Below, piece by piece: positions 1-11,620 of a stretch of DNA of 64,000 nt. The stretch is from Serinus canaria. Lineage: Eukaryota; Chordata; Aves; Passeriformes; Fringillidae. The notes under the pieces are model-generated. The model ran no database searches. It saw nothing but the letters and a program-made list of their open reading frames with translations, and was not told the DNA's origin. The stretch spans positions 70,125,934 through 70,189,933 of the forward strand of contig NC_066313.1 of assembly GCF_022539315.1 (NCBI RefSeq), written 5' to 3'. Positions within the stretch are counted from its first letter, which is position 1; the number at the start of each line of letters is the position of its first letter. A program made the position numbers and the translations under genes.

Positions 1-165
1 CCCCGAGTTGGAGACTGCAATGAGGTCTCCCCTCAGTCTCCTCTTCTCCAGGCTGAACAGACCAAGTGACCTCAGCTGTTCCTCATATGGCTTCCCCTCC
101 AGGCCCTTCTCCATCCCTGTGCCTTCCTTTGGATGCTCTCTAACAGCTTAATGTCTTTCTTATGT
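1..165 (-). mobile_element. CR1 LINE fragment, cut by window edge
   Basis: This is a piece of a CR1 non-LTR retrotransposon lying on the minus strand and running off the left edge. Read in reverse complement it carries the CR1 ORF2 3' region: a stretch meaning roughly '[23 protein letters not shown]' (the plus strand shows 'cttctccaggctgaacag' around 42-60), preceded by the '[13 protein letters not shown]' zone. In CR1 this lies downstream of the reverse-transcriptase palm, close to the C-terminus. Homology fades near 165. The 3' end of the element lies outside the window, so length and subfamily cannot be judged. It is non-functional as far as visible. Confidence 0.9.
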
Positions 166-2668
166 TGTGGTGAATGTGAATGAAGGTATATTCAATAACT
201 CAACATGAATAAAAGTTTCTAAAACATTTTGGAAATGTATGGGAGGTAGGAAATCAATGTTGTTTCATTATTTTACACCAGATGAGTATCTTGTTCTTAT
301 TTATTGACCTCCACAGTCTGAAAAGTTGAACTTTGTTTTAAAAAATATATATGCATTATTATGGATTAGCTTATTATTGTTGTATAGCTGCCTCTGAAAA
401 CATCCAATGCACTTTTCTATCATGCAAATGCCCAATTTAAATTTTATTTGAAGCCACAGACATTTTAGACGTACAGATAGACACACATACATGAATATTC
501 TATAGTATAAGAAAATATTTTCTTTGCCCATGTTAAGAAGAGATGACTAATTTTCTTTTATATCCTGAATAGTATTCTGATGAGTTTCAGTTTCCCCATG
601 AACAGGAGTACAGGAGACCTGTGTAGGAGACCTCCTAAGCTCTGAGTTAAACACATAAATATAATACTCCCAAGCAAGATAAACACCAATAGTGGGCAAT
701 TAAGCATTGAAAAATTGAAATGATTTTCTTTTGGAAGGACTTGTGGGGATTTCTGTTTTCTTGCCTTTTTTCTCTATTAAAGATGTTTATTACTTCACAG
801 CACTAATAAAATTATTTCTCATAGGAAGAAATGCACTACAAGAAGAAGTTTGAATCCCTGTGTTCTTGACTTTCTAAACAGGTCTTTTGAATTTTTCATG
901 TGCTGTGATTTCTTCTGCAATTATAATACCATTAAAAAAGCTATTTTGTATGAATTACAAGCAGATTCCTTTTCAAATACTAGAAAATGCAAGCTATTTT
1001 AATGTGTAAACAAGAGTCTGAAACACACTGAATGATTTTCCAGATGTATCTAACAAGGTTTTCAAAGTGATAATCTTCCTGGTGACTTTTTCTTTTTGTA
1101 AAAACATTTATTCAGGAAGAACTGACATTATGATAGGCATTTGAAAAAGCTATTATAAATATGGTTAGCTATACTGATATTACTTATATATTGAAAGAAC
1201 AAAATTCATTTACTTTAAGCATTCAGTTAAAGAAATGCTTTAAACTATGTAAACCTTTCTAACATTTTATTTCTTTAGGGTCCATTTTACTGACATCTTA
1301 ATCCCCCTGTTTTCCAACATGGCATAATTTGGTAAACACTGATGTTCATACATCTGTAAACACTGATGTTCATACAGCTGTCATCCGTAGGCAGGCATTC
1401 CAGTTCTCCTGCTGCTTGCAAAAGACTGGATTTGCACTCCTCTCATTTGAAGAGGATGACTTAATCACCAAGCAGTGATGTATTCTGATTGGTCTTTGCC
1501 CATCACCTTTTCCTTTGAAGCCAAGCCATTGAACATACAAGTAGGAGTCTTCATATTAAATCACAGAAAAAGAGACCTTGATTCTCATCTAGTGATTAGG
1601 GCACTTGAAATTGAAGCTCATTCATTAAAGCAGGTGTCCAAGTGACACTTATCTCCCACTGTAGGTGGCTATTTTTAACAGTGATTCATTTACCCAAGGA
1701 CATTTTGTTCTTCCATTCACATAATGGAAAGCGATACAAATGTCAGGCTCATTGACTCAGAATGGTTCAGCTTCATGGTAGTCTCATGATATTGAAAGGT
1801 CAAAACATTAAAATTACTGGTGTGCATGTCTCCCTTGGTTCTTCATGGAGGTTATTCTTTCATTACAAATGTAGCTATTTCATCTACAAAATTCCCTGGA
1901 AGTCACTAATTTTTCCTAAAGAGCAAGACTGACACATGCAACACATAGGGGCACCCTCCATTAGAAAAGGCAACAGTCGCTACCAGTGACTGCTGGAACA
2001 CAAGCTTATATTTCTAGGACAGCTAACACAGGTAATTTCTTCTGTGTCCAGTATCAGCAGCATCAGATAAAGAAGGTGATCACAAGTTGAAAAGGCAATT
2101 GTAAAATATCCCATACTTCCCCACTCCTTGAAATGCACTCAGTCTTCCCCAATTCCTTAAGAACACAGAAGTTTCTTAAATTGGCTATCTGATCATTTAT
2201 TTCTTTGTTACAGATATTTGACACGGTGTGACTGCATGGCAATGCCTAACCTGGGTTCATCTGTCTGGTGAGAGTCTAGCATCTGAGAACTTATTGTTAA
2301 GATATCTTTGTGGGATGAAATCAGCAGCTTGGATAGGTTATCTAGAACATAACTAACAGCATTCACACTTTATCAGGCAGAAACCAATGGATTTAAGCAA
2401 GCACATGGCTTTGTATGTTTTTCTGTAGCTCCAGGCCAAAATTGCAGAATATAATGCTAGAGAAGGAAACAAGTAACAGGAATGAGTCCTAATGTAAATG
2501 CATCACATTTTCTGTCAGAAATGGGAGAGAGGCAAAACAGCTTGAATGACTGAGATTTCAAGAGTGGAAAATTTACCAAAATAGCAATCATAGGAAAGTG
2601 GCATGGGGATATCTACTATTAACTATTTCATGGGAATACTACCCTCCACACTAGAAAAGCAAAAGAGA
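166..2668. other. AT-rich stretch without recognised genes
   Basis: No gene or interspersed repeat is recognised here. The only open frames are short (up to 76 codons on the minus strand at 301-531) and have no familiar motif. The stretch holds a 24-bp tandem duplication at 1332-1379, listed separately. The 1380-1560 portion is somewhat richer in G and C than its surroundings but shows no exon signature I could defend. Confidence 0.6.
1332..1379. repeat. 24-bp tandem duplication, two copies
   Basis: Two directly adjacent copies of a 24-bp unit beginning gtaaacactgatgttcatac occupy 1332-1355 and 1356-1379. They differ at a single base near the end of the unit (catct versus cagct). The near identity points to a recent replication-slippage event rather than an old repeat family. 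Confidence 0.9.
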
Positions 2669-3062
2669 ATAGAATCATAGAATACCTTGTGTTAGAAGGG
2701 ACCAGTAAGTATAATCAAAGTCCAACTCCTGGCCCTGGATAAGGCAATCCCCAAGAGTTACAGCATGTGCCTGAGAGCATTTCCCAAAAGCTTCTTGAAC
2801 ACTGTCAAGGCTGGTGCTGTGATCACTTGCCTGGAGAGCCTGTTCCAGTTCTCAAACACCCTCTGGGATAAGAATCTTTTTCTAAAATCCAACGTAAACC
2901 TCCTCTGACACAGTTTGACAATGTTCCTTTGGGTACAATCATTGATAACCACAGAGAAGAGATCACTGTCTGCCCCTCTTCTTTCCCTCAGGTGGAAGTA
3001 GTATGGCAATGAGGTCTTCACTCAGTCTTTTCTTCTCCAGACTGAGCCAAAAAAATGACCTG
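2669..3062 (-). mobile_element. CR1 LINE, 5'-truncated 3' end
   Basis: This minus-strand CR1 copy keeps the 3' terminus: the plus strand starts with the typical 'tagaatcatagaat' tail near 2670. The reverse strand from 3021 to 2758 stays open for 87 codons and matches the C-terminal end of CR1 ORF2, with the recognisable order 'LDFRKRF', 'NWNRLSRQV', 'APALTVFKKLLGNALRHML'. In intact elements this tail follows the reverse-transcriptase domain. The endonuclease and the catalytic part of the reverse transcriptase are absent, as usual for 5'-truncated LINE insertions made by target-primed reverse transcription. The copy is therefore dead. The intact frame over 87 codons is probably chance survival in a moderately diverged copy. 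Confidence 0.93.
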
Positions 3063-4197
3063 TGGTAGCAAAAGGTATGTATGGAGCAGCCTCAATACAG
3101 AAAGAACTGTTTTTGTATTCCCACCAACCCTAAAACAGCATAATTTATCCAAAGTCATAATGTTTGCAACAGTATTTTCACTGATGTCCCACATCTTAAG
3201 ATTCTGGCATTTTTAAACTACTTTCTTCAGTGTGGGATGCTGCAAGAACTGTGATGGAGTCCCAAAAGCCTGGCAGTTTTGCTTTTGTATTCTTTCACAT
3301 ATTTCTTAATAGTGTAACTCTAATGACCTCCAGTCTACACCACCTTCTGCTCATCCAGCCAACTCCCTTATTAGCCTGAATTCAGCTGCTCTCAGACACT
3401 TCACTCACACTCACTCAAGCTGCCCATCCCATCCATAGTTATTTCCCTGCACTGCCTGTAATTTCCCAAGTCTTAAATAAAATATACCTGTGAGGATTGA
3501 CTGACAATGTTTCCACTTATGCCAGCAAAGCAAAGCCAGTTTATTACACAGTTTACCAGTATTTACAGGTCACTACATTAGTACCGATTTTTCCATTCAG
3601 ACCTCTTTGTCTCCGTCCCCTTTAGAAACACAGTCTTCTGATTATTCTTCTTACTCTAGTAATGTTCTTTTAGTTTCCTGTTTTGCCAGCACAGTCCTTG
3701 TTGCACTTCCTTCATCAAAGCAGTCAGCATCAGAGGGCAGAGCAACCAGATGTCTTCACTTCTGTTTTTACCTTGAGTTTATCTCTTTCTCAGATCTCAT
3801 TTTACTGGGGCCAAAAGGTCTGTGGTGCTACCAGTTCAGCTTCTGTAGCTGCCTGATCTCTGACATCTACCTTCAGTCTCTACTTTTACATTTGCTTCAC
3901 ATTTATCTAGTCTATGGTGCCCCCACAAACCACAGACTTTGCCTTCTCTTTTCCTTTATTGCTGGTGACATAAGTGCCCACTTCAGACTCTGAGAGAAAA
4001 GTTATGGATTTCTTTATTTTACACTGGGAAAGAATGAAAATGAGGATTTTCACTTCACAGTTCACTCAAGGACCATTACTCTCATTAGATGAAAAAACCT
4101 TTGTTTCTGTGCTGATAAAAGCCCTGAAATTTTGATTAATTATTTTGGAATTTAAGAGAAGAAAAAAAAAAAAAAAAGGAAAAAAAGGAAATCCCTT

Positions 4198-4241
4198 CCC
4201 TTTGCTTTCTTGACTAATACCCTTTGTTTTCTTGACTAATA
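4198..4241. repeat. 22-bp tandem duplication, two copies
   Basis: Two adjacent 22-bp units, 4198-4219 and 4220-4241, share 21 of 22 bases (ccctttgcttt versus ccctttgtttt, both followed by cttgactaata). They lie just after an A-rich stretch at 4163-4177. The likely origin is replication slippage. Confidence 0.9.
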
Positions 4242-5038
4242 TCCTTATTATCATATTACTGAAAAGGTGATCTTCTCTTTGTTACTTCTAAACACTAGGA
4301 CAGTTTGAAAAGGTCATGTGTTGTCTACAGTTCAGCTGAAATCCTTTAAACTGTGGACAACACTGAACAGGTCTTTGCAGCCATCAGTAAGGGAGATTAA
4401 CCACCAGACTGTGCAGCCAAGAAAATGCAATGTTTCTAGTAATCTGTAGGGTCCACTGCCTTTTGAATGACTTAGCAATTCAGTCCCCTGGTCTTGTCAA
4501 GGTCTTGACTGTGGATCTTTTTAAGCTGTGACTGCAAAAATTTCTGAAGAGGGTCAGAGAGGGTCAAGAGGGCTGTGTCCTTCAAATGAATGCTGATCCT
4601 GTAGTATCTTATTGCCTATTGGATAGCAATGCGTCATATTGCTTCCACTTGGTCTTGATTCTGCAGTGGAAGGACTCAACCATATGTGGCAGAGGTCAAA
4701 TAAAATCAATTAGAAAAAATTAACTTGTAAGTAAAAGAGGAAAGAAAGAGCGTCCAAGTAGATTTTGTAATAACACCAAAGAAAAATTCTTTGATGAACC
4801 TGAGAGTGGGGAGGTAAAAAACCACTGCCTTCACCATCTAACTCCTCCCAGAAGACAGTTCTGGATACCAATGACTGAATGCATTGACCTGACTGATGAC
4901 CGACCCCACGGACCTTTAAGAGGCTTATGGAAGGGATAAACATCACATAGAGGGAAAGTTTGGGAACTATACAGTCTGTATACAACAATTCCAACTGTAT
5001 GATTAATGGAAATTACTAAGTGGATAATTGGACTGCAT

Positions 5039-5076
5039 ATTATTGAGTATGATTGGATCATTATTGAGTATGATTG
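5039..5076. repeat. Short direct duplication, 21-bp period
   Basis: The 17-bp string attattgagtatgattg occurs at 5039-5055 and again at 5060-5076, separated by four bases. The match is perfect, so this is a recent local duplication. Confidence 0.85.
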
Positions 5077-6208
5077 TATTGCAAATAGATTGTCAAGAAA
5101 TGAACGGAGAGGAATAATCAAGTTATATTTTCACATATAAGGTCAGTTCCCTTTCTCAACATTTTAAGCATGGCTTTTTTTTTGCCTTTTTTTTTTTTTT
5201 CTTTTTAGATATGATAAATGATATTTTAAAGTAAATAGGTGTGGGAGCTCTATTCTAGGCTGAAGTAAATGCTGTCAGCATGTGATAACCATACTCTGAA
5301 CATTTATGCCAGTCTAAAAAGGACCAAGATATAAGGCTGATAAATTCAAAACAGTTGGAAGGAGAAGTAGGCACAGGTTACTCAGGTTTTGAAGAGGTGA
5401 GTACCAAGAATAAGGATTGGAGAACATAGCCAAGCTCCGCATACTTTCCCAAGCTCATCTCACTGGCTGCAGCAGTGTCAGGACAGATTTGTGGGCTAGA
5501 TTGGTCAAGCTGGCCTGACTCAAAAATGTTCCTAATGTCATTCTGTATCAGTCTTTCAAGGATGATTTCAATCAAAGCCTTATAATGTATAAAAAGTATC
5601 AACAAAAGTAGTGCACTGTGTAAAGCATGAACTGTTTGGCATTCCTAGCCTATTAGACAAAGTCCTGCAGTTGGCATAGCCAGAGAAATAAATTAATAAA
5701 ATAATTACAGAAACTCTGTGTGCCAAAATCTCGGTGGTGTAGATAGGATTCCTGGATTCCTACTTTAAACAACATTAAAGGAGTGGTGCAACAATACTGA
5801 CCTGTGGTAGGATCTACACATCTGCGTGAAGAGTCAGTTTGATGTTTAAGGATTCACCTTTCTTGGTAGCTTGTCACTCAGATTTCAGAATTATAATAGC
5901 ATACAAATGGCAAAGCTGTGGAAGATGAACAACTGTTCTTTCAGGTAATGTAAACTAAGAATTCAAATTCTGTCTAATATAATTTGACACTAGAAGTGAC
6001 TGACAAAGTTTTACAACTCTATTCTTAATATATGTAAAAGTAATTAATTATTTTGAACAAATATTTGTATGTTAATTATGAAGCCTTAATAAATGGTTAG
6101 AACAGCATTTTGTTTAACTGAATTGAAAAAAATCTGCATTTATCATTGAATGAAATTTATATACAGGCTAATATCTCTCATATGGTGGCTAAACTGTTAA
6201 GAAGAATG

Positions 6209-6262
6209 ATTGATTTATCAATTTAAACATATAAAATTGATTTATCAATTTAAACATATTAA
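6209..6262. repeat. 27-bp tandem duplication, two copies
   Basis: The unit starting attgatttatcaatttaaa occurs at 6209 and again at 6236, with the first 24 bases identical in both copies. It lies in an extremely AT-rich stretch (about 6120-6310). Confidence 0.88.
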
Positions 6263-6827
6263 TAATTTTATGCTAAAATATATTTTTAAATTTGATAAAT
6301 AGCTAATTTGCTCATGAACCTCATAGATGTGATAAAATCAAATATTTTCTTAAGCTATTATTTCTATGATTACAAAATGGTTTGTTCTGAGATACTTATG
6401 TGCAATGATCACAAGCAACACCTCAGGTGTCAATTCTTACTTATTTTAAAAGGTCCATTCTGTTTTTAACCTTTAAAAATGCTTCTGAAATGGGCTATAT
6501 TATATTTTTTTCATTAGCAATTACATTTTCCTGATGTGCAGTTGACAATTAACCCAATTTGTCATGTCAGATACTTCTCTGTTGATTAGAATGTTGATTA
6601 GGGGTTTGATTGATGATTCAGATACTTCAATTAATTTCACGCATTAAAAGAATTTCACATAGAAAGAACCATCTGACAAAGCTGTAAGAATATCTCCCTA
6701 TTCTAATAGATCTTTAATAACTTCAGCAATTCAGTGACAGAATAATTAGGAAATTGATACAGAATGCAAGCATTGTTGAAATTCTCATAAATCTATTCAG
6801 CACCTGACTGAAAATGCAACAGTTCTT

Positions 6828-6832
<5 letters not shown>

Positions 6833-6862
<30 letters not shown>
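6833..6862. repeat. Poly(T) run, 30 bases
   Basis: An uninterrupted run of 30 T on the plus strand. It could be the A-tail of an old minus-strand retrotransposed sequence or a simple mononucleotide expansion. No recognisable retrocopy body is visible downstream (7.0-7.3 kb), so I call it only a simple repeat. Run length is likely polymorphic. Confidence 0.9.
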
Positions 6863-9800
6863 CCCTAGTTTTATTTCTTTTATGTAAATGTCTGGTAGCA
6901 TAAATTCAGGACTGAATATATTTTCTAGGGAAACCTTTTCCCATGCTATTTTTTTCCTTTCTGATGTTTCTAGGAGATGTCTTACACAAAGAAAATATAA
7001 TTTTCTGTGTTCATTCAGAAATTATATTAATTTTCCACAGTTCCAGCATAATGTTGCAATGCAAGCACTGTGAAACCCTATAAAGAACAATAATGCTATG
7101 AAAACAATAGTAGTTAATGAAGCAAAGATGTTTGAATTACAAGTTTTATTTGCTTAGAACCCAAGAGAATTGATATTAATATTATAACTGTGGAAATCTG
7201 ATGTTTAGGGATTTTGAAAAGGTTGTGTAGCACTGACTCTTGAGAACTGCATTTTTCATGCCATACAAAATTTGCATCTCTTCTCTGAACCAGTTGTTTT
7301 GTTTGCTGTGGGTTTTTTATTGCATATTGTCAAATAGGGATTTTTTTTTTCTTAGTTTGTCTTCTTTTTTTCTTTTTCCCCAGGAGGTGCAGATATGTAT
7401 GCAACATACATAGATCTTACACATATTGATAAAATACTTCTTATGTAAGATCATGCAGCTGAATATATTTTAGTCTATGCCCACAAATTCTAGCAAAGCC
7501 GACACTGCTGCTTCTTTAGATCATCAGGGAGATATTTTACCTGGTATTTCACTATTTATGTATAACAAAAGAAATCTCTAAAAAAGTGGTATGTGAATAC
7601 AGCTGCACCTTGCCATGGATAAGACTTAAAACATTTGATGTTTGGCATTTATAAATGTAAATCATAATATTTTCAGCATATGTTGTTCTCTAATTTAGAC
7701 TTTTTTAAAGAGATGGTCAGCTGCTGCCCTTGAAAACAGTCTGGTATGGCTTTGAGAAGAAAGAGTCGATACTGGTGTATTTTATATAATAGAAACAACT
7801 TTTTTTTTTTTTTTAAATAAACTTTTATTTGTAAAAGGTATTCAAAAACTCTAATAAACTGGACTATTATTTTAGAATTAATACAAATAATTAGGGTGCA
7901 ATATACATTAACTTCTTTCCCTTGGAAATCATTGGCAGAGAGTTTACTCTTGATGCTATTTATGGTGACCTAAAACGTGTCAGAAAAGTGTTCTTAGTGT
8001 ATTAGTACCTCTGGTAACAAGAGGTTGTTTTTTTAAATCACATCCTGAAAGATTGTGAGCTTCAGCTACAAAGTGGTGCTAACATCTCTCTCAATACCTA
8101 CTAAACCAAGTGACAGTAGTTTATAATCTGATCTACTTGGGTTCATTATAGAAGCCCTGCTGTATAGGATAGGAATGGCAGAACAGCTGAAAGCATTCAT
8201 GGCCTTACTTGTTATTAAGGGAATTGGGAGGAACAAAGTTAACAACATTCCAGAAACACCAGGATCAGAGTAATGTCATGCAAAAAAAGACTGAAGCAGA
8301 GCCTGGCTTATCAGCAAAGGAATCTCTATCTTTTAAATATGTATGAAGACTTAAACAGTCAATTTGCTTACTTACCTACTGCATATTATCATTATATCTT
8401 CCTAGATAAAGAGAAAAGCATGAATTATGGAGATTTTTGATTGTGTTATCAAGCACTCTTGTACCTTGATAATAACTACTCAGTGGTTTTCTCTCTGGAA
8501 GAAATGTCAGACAAATTTCCCCACCAAACTTAAAATTTGTTGAAGGAATAAATAAGAGGTTTTACAAATAAAGGAGAGCTTTTACTAAAAGAAAAAAAAA
8601 GAGTATAAAATTATAGGTAATATGTAGCTTTTATATATAGCTTTGATATATCAAGAATTCATTTCCAAAATTACATTTAGTAAATGTTGTTTTCACAAAG
8701 CTGCAATTTGAATTTTTTTTTACAATTATCAAGATTTGTGCCTTGGTGTTGGCATTCAAAAGCCATCAGTAACTTTTACTCTGAGCAACAAACACTATTT
8801 CACAGCTGTCTCAGTTCCTGAGGAATGCTGAACCTCTTACCTTAGCTAGAGTGCCCAGAATAAAACTACCTTTCTGATGATATAGGACTTTGAAATAAAC
8901 TGGCCTCAATCACCCTTCTTACCCCAAAACTGAAAAGAAAGAGAGTAATAGAAGTTTGCCTGATAGCTGTCAAGAACAAAAATTGGATTCTTAATTGGAT
9001 TTTTTCTTAAGGGGAAAATAAATTAAATACAGTGTTTAAGAAGACACAAGTTATTTCCTCCAAACTGTCTCTTACTAGGATCCTGAAACTGAAGAGCTCT
9101 CTGCAGAAATCCAGGTTCCCTTAACCTGTGGTCTGTCAAAGCCAGACATTAATGTAATTGTCATTTGCTTATCTTTAACATCTTCAAGGATTTTGCTAAT
9201 GTACATTCACTGAAATTGAAGAGAAACACAGAAAGAGAGGGAGAATGGAACATATTGTAAAAGGAGGGGAGAAAACAAAACAATTGGCTGAATTTGTCTT
9301 ACCTTTGCTAGTGTGACTCTATAGCCTGGGGATAAAGAATGACAGCTCAAAGAAAGAAGCCCCAAAGAAAGATTTTCATCCTGGATCCCAGTGGCCATTA
9401 CTTTTGTCAATAATTCTTAAAGTAAAAAACTAACAAACAAGCAAACTAATCCAATGAAGATGTTTCAGATCTATCCTGATTTATTCTTTAATGTCAGTCC
9501 AACATCTCTTTTAATGGATGGTACTTATTCCTCAACACAAGAAATGCCAGTCTCAGAGTAGCAAAGAATTCTAACTTTTATACAACCTTAGTAATCTTAG
9601 TTAGACCTTATCCAGCTTGTTTAGAAATCAATAATAAATATGCATTTTTCTACTCATTTTAAACAGGGATGGTCAAGAGCCTGTATAGGTAAATTATGTA
9701 ATCCTACTTACCTCCAACTTTAGTATGTACACAGCTGTGTCAATTTTTTTCAGTTGTTTCAAAACAAAAACTAATAAAAATGGAAACAGATATTTATTAT

Positions 9801-10509
9801 ACCAAAACAAGGTTTTAACTGATGAGGAACACAGACATAAACCCTCCCCCCACCACCAGTCATATATTCTGTATAACATTTGCCACAAAATACTAATTTA
9901 GCATGCATGTAGGGTTGCAGGGTAGAGTAGCATAAAATCAACTGCCTGAGTGACTTATTTTTTCTGCCAAGTTGGGAATAGGTGGTTTCAGAAACATCAG
10001 CTTCTAGATAATGATAATGATGATGAAGATGAGGATAAGAATTGTGACAATCCAATATCTTGAAGACTATTTGCAATAGATTCCAGATGTTTTCTGTATA
10101 TATTTCTCTATGGCATAAAGCTTCTTAACAATCCTGAAAGAGTGAAATTCCCACACTAGTTAAAGAGGGCAATGTATCTGCCTATCTATTTCATTTCTAT
10201 TAATCAAATTGTGTAAATTATTTCAACATTTTATCAACTTTTTAGAAAGAGGCAGTTATGAACATCTCCGGCAAATCTGATTACACTTTAGTAGACTAGA
10301 ATCCTTTATTTTACTGATTTATCTAAGTCTTTGCTGATAGCTATGAGTAGGCATAGGTACTTCTGATGACTTTGTTATTACACAGGACTTAAAAATACCC
10401 TACGGGCATTAATTGCAAAAAAGCTATTTAAAACAAATTGCCCAAATTGAGTTTGTCTTTGATTATAGCAGTGTGTGGTACGTGATTACAGGGGAAGGGT
10501 GGTGGTTTT

Positions 10510-10530
10510 TATATATGTGTGTGTGTGTGT
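10510..10530. repeat. Short (AT)n(TG)n microsatellite
   Basis: A short alternating tract, atatatgtgtgtgtgtgt. It is a dinucleotide microsatellite with no other feature attached. Confidence 0.8.
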
Positions 10531-11022
10531 ACATGAATTCCAATTTATTGCAAATAGTTCCTAACAGATATATTATAAACTCATCATGGTGAAAAGCTGA
10601 AGATGGAATAAGGTCAATAAAATGAATGTTTCTTCATCAAGTATTTGAAGTTTAAGAACTTAGATGATATGAGCAGCCTGTTCATGCACACAGAATTAAC
10701 CCAGTTAAAATCTAAACAAGTACTTTGAAATTAGTGGTAAAATACAAACCTGAGATCTATGGAAAGGTTGTCCAAATAGAGATAGTGGAACAATCTCTTT
10801 GCTGCTCTAAAGGTAAAAAATTGTGGCTGTTGCAAGACATGAATATTGTGCAGCACTTCTTTAATATAAAGTTTTGACGTGAGCAAATATTTCACAGGAG
10901 AATAAAATTATATTTAAAAGAAAAAATAGTTAGTGAACATGACCTGAAAACAGTAGTTAAACTTACAAAGCTCAAGTTGTTTTGTGAAAATGAGTCAAAA
11001 GTGTGTAAGAGTCTGTTTCTCT

Positions 11023-11051
11023 CTGTAAATGAAAATGCTTTTCATTTACAG
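11023..11051. repeat. Perfect inverted repeat, 13-bp arms, 3-nt loop
   Basis: ctgtaaatgaaaa at 11023-11035 is followed by tgc and then its exact reverse complement ttttcatttacag at 11039-11051. The transcript would form a 13-bp hairpin with a three-base loop on either strand. The arms are AT-rich and the stem is short for a microRNA precursor, so I make no RNA-gene claim. Confidence 0.9.
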
Positions 11052-11588
11052 GTGAGAAGAAACTTTGCATAGCAGCTAATGTCAATAATTTCTGGTAGCA
11101 GATTTCTGTTATTTTTTCAAAAGAAGGTACTATTCATATTATTCAGGTCAGCCTGCTGAAGAATGGAAGTCACCACTTAAAGTACAAAATTTGATGGAAA
11201 ATTGGTGAAAACCTATTGGCCTTTTACTGAGCTGATGTAAAAATAAATCCTAAATAAAGCAAAACATATCTGATTTTCAATTTGAATGTTGCTAACTTCA
11301 GAGTGTCCTTTTCTCAATTTACTGGATAAAGTGTTCTTTTAAAATCAGAGTTGACATTTTGTACTGTAAAAATTATCATAACCTATGAAAAACATGCCTC
11401 TTAGCATTCTGCTTATGTCATTTTAGTTACTCATTCTTTCATTACAAGGCATATCTTCAAGCACAAAAACGTGCATATCTAGCTGTAGATGCTCTGCCCT
11501 GTTCTGTTTATCTGAAGTTCCATCATGGTGGCATCTCATACAGGAACAGTGTTTTGAAACACGCAACTGCATTGCGTAATTCCCCACA

Positions 11589-11620
11589 ATAATATAGTGA
11601 GGAATTCCCCACTATATTAT
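11589..11620. repeat. 32-bp near-perfect palindrome centred on GAATTC
   Basis: The left half ataatatagtgaggaa (11589-11604) and right half ttccccactatattat (11605-11620) are reverse complements at 15 of 16 positions; the one mismatch is A11600 against C11609. The motif aattcccca also recurs at about 11577, 11603 and 11629, a spacing of about 26 bp, so the palindrome is embedded in a small degenerate tandem array. Confidence 0.88.

Noticed and set aside
3607..3993. 128-codon plus-strand open frame
   Set aside because: Hydrophobic and Ser/Cys-rich, no recognised domain, no splice or promoter context. An open frame of this length can occur by chance in 64 kb.
6833..6862. Poly(T) run as the tail of a minus-strand processed pseudogene
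   Set aside because: No gene-like body is recognisable on the minus strand to its right, and no flanking target duplication was found.
11023..11051. Possible microRNA precursor
   Set aside because: The stem is only 13 bp with a 3-nt loop, and pairing does not extend outside it; microRNA precursors need about 30 bp of stem.
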